DNA of 64,000 nt. It comes from Actinorhabdospora filicis. Lineage in GTDB: Bacteria; Actinomycetota; Actinomycetes; Mycobacteriales; Micromonosporaceae. The position numbers were made by a program, and so were the translations under genes. The stretch lies in assembly GCF_030269765.1 (NCBI RefSeq), contig NZ_BSTX01000002.1, forward strand, positions 777,379 to 841,378, written 5' to 3'. Under the pieces are notes generated by a model, which did not search any database, was not told where the DNA came from, and saw only the letters and a list, made by a program, of their open reading frames with translations. Below are positions 49,146 through 56,112 of the stretch, in pieces (the first letter of the stretch is position 1; each line of letters begins with the position of its first letter).

Positions 49146-49674
49146 GCCGGACGGTCCCGCCCAGGTGTCCCCGGTGGAAGACCAGGGGGTCGGCGCCGCT
49201 CGCGCCGGGCACGCGGACGCGCACGCGGCCGAGGAGGAGGTCGTGGTCGTCGGCGTCGAAGACCGCCTCGACGTCGCAGCCGAGGGCGGCCAGGCCGCCG
49301 GGCAGGACGTCGCAGGGGCGGCCGTGGAGGTGGTGGCGCTCGACGTAGAGCTCCAGGTCGGCGCCGCCGGGTTTGTCCCGGGAGGAGAACAGCCGCGCCA
49401 GTGGTCCCTGGTGGGCGGCGAGGAGATTGAGGCTGAAGGAGCCCTCGCGGGTCAGGACGGCGTGGGTGCGCGAGGAGCGCTGCACGCCGATGAGCACGCG
49501 CGGGGGAGAAAGCGATACCGAGACCAGCGAGTTGAGCGTCATCGCCGACGCGTTCTCGCCGCTGCCGGTGGTCAATAACGCGACACCGGTGGGAAATAGG
49601 CGCATGAACGCGCGGAGATCGATTTCGGGAGTGGTGATGACATCGGTCGTGGCGGATCGGCCTGAGATCTTCAC
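49138..49674 (-). CDS. flavin reductase (HpaC/HsaB-like)
   Basis: A 178-residue flavin reductase domain protein from GTG 49674. Motifs: FMRLFPTGVALLTTGSGENA, SAMTLNSLVSVSLSPPRVLI, SFSLNLLAAHQGPLARLFSS and the C-terminal GRVRVRVPGASGADPLVFHR. It would reduce FMN or FAD with NAD(P)H and hand it to the operon's hydroxylase, completing a two-component monooxygenase. First gene of the six-gene run; upstream DNA holds a CRP-type palindrome. Confidence 0.9.
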   Translation of the reverse strand: MKISGRSATTDVITTPEIDLRAFMRLFPTGVALLTTGSGENASAMTLNSLVSVSLSPPRVLIGVQRSSRTHAVLTREGSFSLNLLAAHQGPLARLFSSRDKPGGADLELYVERHHLHGRPCDVLPGGLAALGCDVEAVFDADDHDLLLGRVRVRVPGASGADPLVFHRGHLGGTVRHG

Positions 49675-49726
49675 GATGGGTCCCCGTATTCGCCTCGGGC
49701 CGCTTTCTGGGAAACGGCCACGATGA

Positions 49727-49752
49727 TCAGCCGACGGGTGATGATCGGCTGA
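49727..49752. promoter_or_regulatory. inverted repeat upstream of the aromatic operon
   Basis: TCAGCCGA (49727-49734) and TCGGCTGA (49745-49752), perfect 8-bp arms 10 bp apart, 53 bp upstream of the flavin reductase start. It could be an operator or a leader hairpin. Confidence 0.45.
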
Positions 49753-49806
49753 CCTTGCGCAACATCGGTTCTGAACTTAACAGTCCATAACTGGGGACAG
49801 AAGTCC

Positions 49807-49824
49807 TTGTGATTCAGATCACAA
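49807..49824. promoter_or_regulatory. perfect CRP-type operator
   Basis: TTGTGATTCAGATCACAA: arms TTGTGAT and ATCACAA with a 4-bp spacer, matching the TGTGA-6-TCACA consensus of CRP-family regulators. It lies about 133 bp upstream of the flavin reductase start, in the only gap from which the six-gene operon can be transcribed. Confidence 0.65.
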
Positions 49825-49860
49825 TTGAGTCGTTTGGGGAACTTTTCGGATAATGCGGAA

Positions 49861-49882
49861 ACGGCCGCCCGTGGGCGGCCGT
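49861..49882 (-). terminator. terminator after HPP gene
   Basis: ACGGCCGCCC, 2-base loop, GGGCGGCCGT: a perfect 10-bp stem 21 bp beyond the HPP stop on its strand, followed by TTTCC. Confidence 0.7.
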
Positions 49883-49902
49883 CGCGTTTTCGAAGGCGGT
49901 GG

Positions 49903-50439
49903 TCAGCGCCAGTAGACCGGATATTTGTGGCCCGGCAGGAGCTTCCCGACCGCCCAGCCGCCCGCGATCAGCAGCACCGAGGCGACCAGGACCGGGTTGA
50001 CCAGGAACAGCCAGCCCGGCGCCGTCAGGCCCACGAACGCCGCCGTCGCCCCCGCCGGAGGATGAGGTGCGCGCAGGAGCAGCATCGGCGCCGTCGACAG
50101 GGCCGCCGCGACCGCCGCCGCCCAGATCGACGGGCCGGTCACCGCGGTGACCGCCAGTCCGGTGAGTGCCCCCGACAGCTGTCCGAGCAGGATGCTCCGC
50201 GGCTGCGAGAACGGCGCCGAGGGGGCCACCGCGATGATCCCGGCCGTGGCGGCGAACGGCAGGGCGAACAGCCACAGGCCCGAGGCCCGGGTGACCGCCG
50301 CCAGCAGGAGCAGTCCCATCAGGGCGGCCAGGGTCCGCAGCGCGACCACCTTCAGGGGCGGGCGCGGGGTGACGGTCGCGCTGGTGGGGGAGGCGGGGAT
50401 GGTCGCCGTGACGGGGGGCAATGTGGACAGGGTGGTCAT
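49903..50439 (-). CDS. HPP family membrane protein
   Basis: A 178-residue protein with four hydrophobic segments after a Pro/Thr-rich N-terminus. The signature APHPPAGATAAFVGL identifies the HPP family, members of which are linked to nitrite transport in cyanobacteria and plastids. The end, WAVGKLLPGHKYPVYW, is also typical. It is divergent from a CGNR zinc-finger gene with inverted repeats in the gap. Substrate in actinomycetes is not known. Confidence 0.85.
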   Translation of the reverse strand: MTTLSTLPPVTATIPASPTSATVTPRPPLKVVALRTLAALMGLLLLAAVTRASGLWLFALPFAATAGIIAVAPSAPFSQPRSILLGQLSGALTGLAVTAVTGPSIWAAAVAAALSTAPMLLLRAPHPPAGATAAFVGLTAPGWLFLVNPVLVASVLLIAGGWAVGKLLPGHKYPVYWR

Positions 50440-50521
50440 GACTTCACCTCGGGGTGTAGGTGCGTCGCGTCCGGGGGCGCGGCGGATGTTCGCAGGGGCT
50501 CTAACCGTCTAAATGAGGTTT

Positions 50522-50563
50522 ACCGGTTGCGGGACCGAACACTAACACCGCCGACTAACCGGT
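50522..50563. promoter_or_regulatory. inverted repeat between HPP and CGNR genes
   Basis: ACCGGTT (50522-50528) and AACCGGT (50557-50563), 28 bp apart and flanked by TTT/AAA; a further CTAACCG half-site lies at about 50501. Probably the binding site of the CGNR protein controlling both directions. Confidence 0.5.
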
Positions 50564-50593
50564 GAAAGGTGGATAGAGGGTTATGCTGGCCAC

Positions 50594-51103
50594 ATGAGCC
50601 GACCCCTGGAGGGCGAACCCCTCGCCCTGGACCTGGTCAACACCGTGTGGATGGACGCCGGTGTCCGGCACGATTTGTTCGAGGAGGACGCGCTCACTGC
50701 GTGGCTGGGCCTCTACGGCTTCCCCGCCGAGGGCCTGGCCGGGCTGGTGGAGACCCGCGAGGCGATCCGCGCCTGCCTGCGCGGCGAGGGCGAGGACGCG
50801 CTGAACGCGGTCCTGGCGCGCGGGCGCGTCCGCTACGAGCTGCGCGACGGGCGCCGGAGCGAGACGGTGGAGGCGCCGCCGGAGTGGGGCCCGGCGTGGC
50901 GGGCCGCGCGGGCCTATGTGGACCTGGTGGCGGAGGCGCGCCCGGAGCGGATCCGCAAGTGCGCCAACCCGGACTGTCTCCTATGGTTCCACGACGTGAG
51001 CAAGAACGGCCGCCGCCGCTGGTGCTCGATGGAGGGGTGCGGGAACCGTGCGAAGGCGGCCAGGCACGCGGCGAGGGTGGTGGAGCGGCGGCCGGAGGGC
51101 TGA
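50594..51103 (+). CDS. CGNR zinc finger DNA-binding protein
   Basis: A 169-residue protein. N-terminal ABATE-like domain (LALDLVNTVWMDAGVRHDLF) and C-terminal zinc finger with KCANPDCLLWFHDVSKNGRR followed by WCSMEGCGNRAKA; the CGNR signature is exact. These proteins are putative stress-related regulators. Divergent from the HPP gene, with paired half-sites between, so it probably regulates that gene and itself. Confidence 0.9.
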   Translation: MSRPLEGEPLALDLVNTVWMDAGVRHDLFEEDALTAWLGLYGFPAEGLAGLVETREAIRACLRGEGEDALNAVLARGRVRYELRDGRRSETVEAPPEWGPAWRAARAYVDLVAEARPERIRKCANPDCLLWFHDVSKNGRRRWCSMEGCGNRAKAARHAARVVERRPEG

Positions 51104-51186
51104 ACATGGACCCGGGCGAGGGGCATGTGCGAGGCTTGTCCCGGACCATCCCGGCATGATCCGTCCACGACGATGGGGTGACCGCG

Positions 51187-51633
51187 ATGCCTCTTGAGGG
51201 TGACTACGACCCGAGTCCCGCACAGTGGATCCGCGAGCAGGTCGAGCTGTACGAGAGCTCCGGCGGTACGCGGGGGACGACGCTGTGGGACACCGGGCTG
51301 CCGGTCGTCATCGTCACCATGCGGGGCGCGCGGAGCGGCCGGATTCGCAAGGTGCCGCTGATGCGCGTCGAGCACGACGGGTCCTACGCGGCGGTGGCCA
51401 CCAAGGGTGGGTTTCCGCGCCATCCCGACTGGTACTTCAATCTCACCGCCAACCCGCGGGTCGATCTCCAGGACGGGCCGGAGCGGCGGGTCATGGTCGC
51501 CCGGGAGGTGACCGGGGACGAGAAGTCGCGGTGGTGGGAGCGGGCGGTTGCCGCCTTTCCGCCCTATGCGGGCTACGCGGTGAACGCGGGCCGGGTGATC
51601 CCGGTCTTCGTGCTCGAACCCGGGGGGCCCTAG
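51187..51633 (+). CDS. deazaflavin (F420)-dependent nitroreductase family protein
   Basis: A 148-residue Ddn-like split-barrel protein. Start placed at MPLEGDYDPSPAQWIREQVE, the usual N-terminus of this group; a GTG three codons earlier is possible. Core: LPVVIVTMRGARSGRIRKVP, YAAVATKGGFPRHPDWYFNL and the C-terminal YAGYAVNAGRVIPVFVLEP. The family binds F420 and reduces quinones or nitro compounds at the membrane. Downstream is a terminator shared with the convergent peptide gene. Confidence 0.9.
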   Translation: MPLEGDYDPSPAQWIREQVELYESSGGTRGTTLWDTGLPVVIVTMRGARSGRIRKVPLMRVEHDGSYAAVATKGGFPRHPDWYFNLTANPRVDLQDGPERRVMVAREVTGDEKSRWWERAVAAFPPYAGYAVNAGRVIPVFVLEPGGP

Positions 51634-51672
51634 CGGCGGACGTGCCGTCATGGCCGGTTCGGCCCGTGGGGA

Positions 51673-51704
51673 GGCTGCGCCGGCCGGAGCCGGCCGGCAC
51701 AGCC
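51673..51704. terminator. strong hairpin between convergent genes
   Basis: GGCTGCGCCGGCCGG, 2-base loop, then its complement with one mismatch (15-bp arms). It lies 11 bp beyond the stop of the cysteine-rich peptide gene and 40 bp beyond the Ddn-like gene. Confidence 0.7.
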
Positions 51705-51714
51705 CCCGTGGTCG

Positions 51715-51924
51715 TCAGCAGTCGGCCCAGTTGTTGCAGGTGCCGCAGCCGCTTCTTCCGCCGACGACGTAGCAGACGCGGTAAGGGCGGGTGAGCCTGT
51801 CTCCGTGGCCCGACCAGCGGCAGGAGGCACACCACTCGTTCCAGGTGGTGTCGGCCGAGGCGGTGCTCTTGGGGATCAGCCGGTCCAGGATCTTGTCGGC
51901 GGCCTTGTTCAGCAGCTTGGTCAT
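51715..51924 (-). CDS. small cysteine-rich peptide with leader-like N-terminus (second copy)
   Basis: A 69-residue peptide from ATG 51924 with a GGGAGCG box; the frame extends upstream without support. Residues 1-24 (MTKLLNKAADKILDRLIPK, then STASA) match the N-terminus of the peptide at 7867 position by position: M-x-x-L-x-x-x-x-D-x-x-x-D-R-L-x-P-K. The rest carries cysteines in WCASC, VCYV, GCGTC and a C-terminal WADC, with many Trp, Tyr and Gly. No modifying enzymes adjoin it. Two unlinked copies with the same leader and different cores suggest a peptide family, possibly exported or modified by an enzyme outside this window. Confidence 0.72.
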   Translation of the reverse strand: MTKLLNKAADKILDRLIPKSTASADTTWNEWCASCRWSGHGDRLTRPYRVCYVVGGRSGCGTCNNWADC

Positions 51925-52052
51925 GTTCGCTCCCATCGGTCGGTGTCGATCTCGGAGGCTCGGGTCGGCGGCCGCAGGGCGCCGACTCCTCCTATTCACC
52001 GATGGGGGCAGCGGGGTTCCGCGGACGCGGGATCCCCGGCGGTGCCGGGCTC

Positions 52053-53192
52053 TCAGGCGTCGGCGACCAGCGCGGCGGTGAGGGCGCAGCGCTCGATCAT
52101 GCCCGAGACGGTGGCGTGCTCGTCGCGGGCGTGGGCGCCCGCGCCGACCGCGCCGAGGCCGTCGAGGACGGGGCGGCCGGTGGCGGCGGCGAAGTTGCCG
52201 TCGGAGGCGCCGCCGACGGAGGCCTCCTCCAGGCTCAGCAGTGGGGCGGCCAGGTCGCGGGCGCGGGTGAAGAGGGCGGCGATGGCGGGGGTGCGGTCCA
52301 TGACCGGGCGGCGCCAGTCGCCGGAGGCGGTGACGGTGACGCGGGCGTCGCCGGGGTCGAGTCCGGCCATGAGCGCGTCGACGCGGGCGGCCTCGGCGAG
52401 GGTGCTGACGCGGACCTCGACGGAGGCGTGGGCGTGCCCGGCGGTGACGTTGCGGCGGGTGCCGCCGGAGACGATGCCGACGTTGACGGAGGTGCCCACC
52501 GACAGGTCGGCGGCCTCGGCCAGGCGCAGGACGACGCGGGCGAGGGCGTTGACCGCGCTGGCCCCGGCGGTGGGGTCGAGACCGGCGTGGGCCTCCACGC
52601 CGGTCAGCTCGATCTCGAAGCCGCCGATGCCCTTGCGGGCGGTCTTCACGCGGCCGTCCACACTGGGCTCCAGGACCAGGACCTTCGCGGCGTCGGCGCA
52701 GGCGGCCTCGATGGTCTCCCGCGAGGCCGGGGACCCGATCTCCTCGTCGCCGTTGATGACCAGGCGCACCGGGGGGCGGGTGACGCCGAGGGCGTCGAAG
52801 GCGCGCAGGGCCCAGACGCCCTGGACGAGACCGGCCTTCATGTCGAAGACGCCGGGGCCGCGCAGGACGTCGCCGTCGCGCTGGAACGGGATCTCCTTGA
52901 GCGTCCCCACCGGCCAGACCGTGTCGTAGTGGCCGAGGATCAGCGTGGGCGCGCCACCGTGGCCGTACTCCAGGACGAGCGCGTCGCCGTGCGGGCCGCC
53001 CTCAACCTGCTCGGCACGTCCGGGGACGCCGAGGCGCTCGGTGATCCACTCGCGGACCAGCGCGAGCCCGTCGGCCAGGGCGCGGCGGTCGTCGCTGGGC
53101 GTCTCGCACTCCACGAGGGCGCGCAGATCGTCCAGCATCTCGTCCTCGTGCGCGGCGGCCCAGTCGCGGGCGGCGCGGATGTCGAAGGTCAT
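52053..53192 (-). CDS. M20 family metallopeptidase (probable N-succinyl/acyl amino acid desuccinylase)
   Basis: A 379-residue zinc hydrolase with M20 ligands: His88 and Asp90 (LILGHYDTVWP), Asp117 (GVFDMKAG), Glu150/Glu151 (INGDEEIGS), and a C-terminal HARDEHA His. A dimerisation domain lies at about 180-290. Such enzymes cleave N-acyl groups or C-terminal residues. In this operon the M20 enzyme follows an N-acylamino acid racemase, an RpiR regulator and a GNAT, so removal of a succinyl group from N-succinyl-L-amino acids is the likely role, as in the Geobacillus D-to-L pathway. Confidence 0.87.
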   Translation of the reverse strand: MTFDIRAARDWAAAHEDEMLDDLRALVECETPSDDRRALADGLALVREWITERLGVPGRAEQVEGGPHGDALVLEYGHGGAPTLILGHYDTVWPVGTLKEIPFQRDGDVLRGPGVFDMKAGLVQGVWALRAFDALGVTRPPVRLVINGDEEIGSPASRETIEAACADAAKVLVLEPSVDGRVKTARKGIGGFEIELTGVEAHAGLDPTAGASAVNALARVVLRLAEAADLSVGTSVNVGIVSGGTRRNVTAGHAHASVEVRVSTLAEAARVDALMAGLDPGDARVTVTASGDWRRPVMDRTPAIAALFTRARDLAAPLLSLEEASVGGASDGNFAAATGRPVLDGLGAVGAGAHARDEHATVSGMIERCALTAALVADA

Positions 53193-53237
53193 GCGGTCTC
53201 CTGTCCGTCACGGTCCATGGTGGGGCACCGGGCGCGC

Positions 53238-54347
53238 TCAGCCGCGCAGGTCGAGCGTGGCGCCGGCCTGGGCGCGCACGAATTCCTCGTCGACGTCGTG
53301 GCCGAGCCCGGCGGTCACCGGGACGGTCACCCGCCCCTGGGTGGCGACCACGGGGGGCGCGATGACCTCGCGGGCGTAGTACTTGTCGGAGCCCGACACG
53401 TCGGAGGGCAGCGTGAAGCCGGGCAGCGCCGACAGCGCGACGTTGGCGGCGCGGCCCACCCCGAACTCGTGCATCCCGCCGCACCAGACGGGGATCCCGG
53501 CCTCGCGGGCGCGGTCGTGGGCGGCCACGGCGGCGGTGAGGCCGCCCATGCGCGACACCTTGATGTTCAGCACGCGCCCGGCGTCCAGGGCCAGGGCGGT
53601 GTCGAGGTCGTCGACGGTCACCACCGACTCGTCCAGGCAGATCGGGGTCTCCAGGAGCTTCTGGAGGCGGGCGTGCGCGGCCAGCGCGCGCGGGGCGTAG
53701 GGCTGCTCGATCATGACCAGGCCGGTGGAGTCGAGCTCGGTGAAGACCTCCGCCTGCGCCTCGGTGTAGACGCCGTTGGCGTCGACGTGGACCTGGAGGT
53801 GCGGGAAGGCCGCGCGGACCGCCTTGACCGGCTCGACGTCCCAGCCGGGCTGGATCTTCAGCTTGATCCGCGGGTAGCCCGCCGCGTCGTGCGCGGCGAC
53901 CTGGGCGAGCAGGTCGTCGACGGTGGGTTCGATGCCGAGGCTGACACCGGCGGTGACCTTCGCCCGCGTCCCGCCCAGGGCCGCGGCCAGGGGCGTCCCG
54001 GACGCGCCGGTCCACAGGGTCCAGGCGGCCATGTCCAGGCCCGCCTTGGTGAACTCGTGGCCGCGCACCTTCGCCCACAGCCCCGGCACCTGCGACGGGT
54101 GGTCCCAGTCGCGGCCGAGGACGGCCGGGGCGAGGAAGCCGCGCAGCATCAGCCAGCACGTCTCCACCGTCTCCGGGCTGTAGAACGGCCCCGAGGGCGA
54201 GGCGATCTCACCCCACCCGGCGGCGCCACCGGCGTCGGTGACCTTCACCAGGACGTGCTCCAGATGCGACTTGCGGTGCGAGCTCGTCTGGAACTCGTGC
54301 ACCAGCGGCAGCGACACCCGGAACGCCTCGATCCGATCGACGCGCAT
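53238..54347 (-). CDS. N-acylamino acid/N-succinylamino acid racemase (MenC-like enolase superfamily)
   Basis: A 369-residue enolase-superfamily enzyme starting at ATG 54347, overlapping the regulator stop. Catalytic lysines Lys162/Lys164 in IKLKIQPGWD and Lys263 in NIKVSR; metal ligands Asp189 (VDAN), Glu214 (MIEQP) and Asp239 (CLDES). These numbers coincide with those of the characterised Amycolatopsis N-acylamino acid racemase. The family also contains o-succinylbenzoate synthases, but no menaquinone genes are near. With the M20 and GNAT neighbours, racemisation of N-succinyl-D-amino acids is the best call. Confidence 0.88.
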   Translation of the reverse strand: MRVDRIEAFRVSLPLVHEFQTSSHRKSHLEHVLVKVTDAGGAAGWGEIASPSGPFYSPETVETCWLMLRGFLAPAVLGRDWDHPSQVPGLWAKVRGHEFTKAGLDMAAWTLWTGASGTPLAAALGGTRAKVTAGVSLGIEPTVDDLLAQVAAHDAAGYPRIKLKIQPGWDVEPVKAVRAAFPHLQVHVDANGVYTEAQAEVFTELDSTGLVMIEQPYAPRALAAHARLQKLLETPICLDESVVTVDDLDTALALDAGRVLNIKVSRMGGLTAAVAAHDRAREAGIPVWCGGMHEFGVGRAANVALSALPGFTLPSDVSGSDKYYAREVIAPPVVATQGRVTVPVTAGLGHDVDEEFVRAQAGATLDLRG

Positions 54348-55189
54348 CAAACCTCCTCGTAGGCTTCCAGACGCGCGGCGAGCTCGTCCCGCCGCGCCAG
54401 CCGCCGGCGGGCGCCCTTGGCGCTCGCGGCGGCGAGGGTGACCAGCAGATGGCAGACCGCCGCGACCGCCGTGGGCGAGTCGGCGTAGGACGCGCTGCCG
54501 GTCGCCACGATCACCGGGACGTCGCTGAGCCGCGCCAGGCGCGAGTCGCGGGAGTCGGTGACGCCGATCAGGACGCCGCCGGCGCGCGCGAACTCCTCGG
54601 CGGCCAGCAGCGTCGTGCGGGCGTAGCGGCGAAACGAGAACGCCACCAGCACGTCGCTGGAGCGCACGTCCGACAGCAGGTCGATGGCGCCCAGGCCCGA
54701 GCCGTCGACCAGGGTCACCCCGGCCATCGACGCCGAGAGGTCGCTGGCCACCAGCGACGCGTACGCCCCCGACTTGCCGCCGCCGATCACGAAGCGGCGG
54801 CGGGCGGCGGCGATGCGGCCCGCCGCCAGTTCCACGTGCCCGTCGGCGGCCACCGCCTCCAGCGTGGACTTAAGGTTCGCCTGCTCGTGGGCGATCACCT
54901 GGCGCATGAGCGCGTCGGCCGAGGACCGTGCCCGGATGCGGGCGCCGTAACGGGCGTCCGGGCTCGACAGCGCGCGGTCGGCGTCGCGCTCGGCCAGCTC
55001 CCGCAGCGCCGGGTAGCCGTCGATCCCGGCCGCCGCGAGCAGCGCGTCGAGGTCCTTCGGCCCGGCCTCGGCCCGCCGCAGCAGGCGCGGCAGATGCGGC
55101 ACCTGCGGGTAGTCGGCGGCGATCAGCTCGGCCAGGCGGCTCTGCGGCGCGTCGGTGGCGGCCGCGACGAGCCGCTCGGGCACGCTCAC
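54347..55189 (-). CDS. MurR/RpiR family regulator (SIS domain)
   Basis: A 280-residue regulator from GTG 55189, overlapping the GNAT stop (GTGA); its own stop overlaps the racemase start. The N-terminal RpiR-type HTH is at about residues 1-75 (LAELIAADYPQVPHLPRLLR). The SIS domain at 120-250 binds a phospho-sugar-like effector (RFVIGGGKSGAYASLVASDL, DVLVAFSFRRYARTTLLAAE, GVLIGVTDSRDSRLARLSDV). It probably controls this operon. The effector may be an amino sugar or cell-wall breakdown product, which would link the operon to peptidoglycan D-amino acids. Confidence 0.85.
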   Translation of the reverse strand: MSVPERLVAAATDAPQSRLAELIAADYPQVPHLPRLLRRAEAGPKDLDALLAAAGIDGYPALRELAERDADRALSSPDARYGARIRARSSADALMRQVIAHEQANLKSTLEAVAADGHVELAAGRIAAARRRFVIGGGKSGAYASLVASDLSASMAGVTLVDGSGLGAIDLLSDVRSSDVLVAFSFRRYARTTLLAAEEFARAGGVLIGVTDSRDSRLARLSDVPVIVATGSASYADSPTAVAAVCHLLVTLAAASAKGARRRLARRDELAARLEAYEEV

Positions 55190-55956
55190 CGCACCAGCCG
55201 GTAGACGGCGGTGTCGTCGGAGACGCGCACGCAGCTGACGATCGACCAGCCGTCGTCCATGCGCGACTCCAGCAGGTCGGCGACGCTGTCGCGCACCCGC
55301 TCGGCGGCGTCGGCGTCGGCGGCGTACACGTACGCCCAGTCGGCCGGGACGCCCAGCAGCACCTCGCCGGAGCGCTCCACGTGCTCGCCCCACACCAGCG
55401 TCGGCGCGGCGGTGGGACGCCGGTCGGCGCCCGGGTAGGCGTCCAGGTCCCATTCGACGACCACGCGGTCGCTGCGGGCGCCGGCCTCGGGACCGATGTC
55501 GGTCGAGCCGTAGTAGTTGCGGCGGAACCAGCGTCCGCGCGCGCCCAGCACGTCGAAGTTGAAGTGGGCGTTGCGGGTGCGCATCGGATCGAAGGTCCAG
55601 CGGATCGTGCCGATCCCGGAGGCCAGGGCGTGCTCGCGCTGGGCGAGCTTGAGGCGCCGCCCGATGCCCGCGTTCTGCACGGCCGGGTCGACCACCGCCG
55701 TCTGCGAGTACTGGTAGGGGCGGCCGTCGTCGAGGGCGGTGAAGCTGATGACGAGGCCGACCAGGCCGGAGTCGGGGTGGAAGGCGCCCAGGACGCCGCC
55801 GCCGTTGTCGCGCAGGGCCGCCAGCAGGCGCGGGGAGAAGGAGGGATCGGTGGGCTTGAGGTGGAAGCCGCGCCGGTAGAGATCGACGGCCTCGTTCATC
55901 TCGGGGCTGTCGCGCAGCGGGCGGATCGTCACCGCGGGACCGGTGTCCGCGAGCAT
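55186..55956 (-). CDS. GNAT N-acetyl/succinyltransferase (COG3375-like)
   Basis: A 256-residue acyltransferase, first gene of the operon; start at MLADTGPAVTIRPL (55956). Acyl-CoA-binding region TAVVDPAVQNAGIGRRLKLA, then GIGTIRWTFDPMRTRNAHFN and VLGARGRWFRRNYYGSTDIG, a combination typical of COG3375 proteins. In Geobacillus the COG3375 member next to an N-succinylamino acid racemase is a succinyl-CoA:D-amino acid N-succinyltransferase. The same set of genes here supports the same function. Confidence 0.8.
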   Translation of the reverse strand: MLADTGPAVTIRPLRDSPEMNEAVDLYRRGFHLKPTDPSFSPRLLAALRDNGGGVLGAFHPDSGLVGLVISFTALDDGRPYQYSQTAVVDPAVQNAGIGRRLKLAQREHALASGIGTIRWTFDPMRTRNAHFNFDVLGARGRWFRRNYYGSTDIGPEAGARSDRVVVEWDLDAYPGADRRPTAAPTLVWGEHVERSGEVLLGVPADWAYVYAADADAAERVRDSVADLLESRMDDGWSIVSCVRVSDDTAVYRLVR

Positions 55957-56045
55957 GGCGGTCCTCTCTGGGATTTTACGGAGCGTATCTTCGTCACCGG
56001 TTCTACCACCGACGGTCGTCAAACGGCAAGTTCTGTCCCAGATCC

Positions 56046-56055
56046 GATACGTATC
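56046..56055. promoter_or_regulatory. palindrome upstream of the GNAT operon
   Basis: GATACGTATC, a perfect 10-bp palindrome 90 bp upstream of the GNAT start, with a related GCGTATC at about 55982-55988 close to the start. Possible RpiR operator; it could also serve the divergent AAA ATPase gene. Confidence 0.45.
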
Positions 56056-56112
56056 CTCGAAGCAGCCGGGCGAGGGCCGTCCGGCCGGTAGAGTCCCGGT
56101 GGGGGAGGGATC

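Noticed and set aside
53238..54347. Menaquinone o-succinylbenzoate synthase
   Set aside because: No other men genes nearby; GNAT, RpiR and M20 neighbours fit the N-acylamino acid racemase role.
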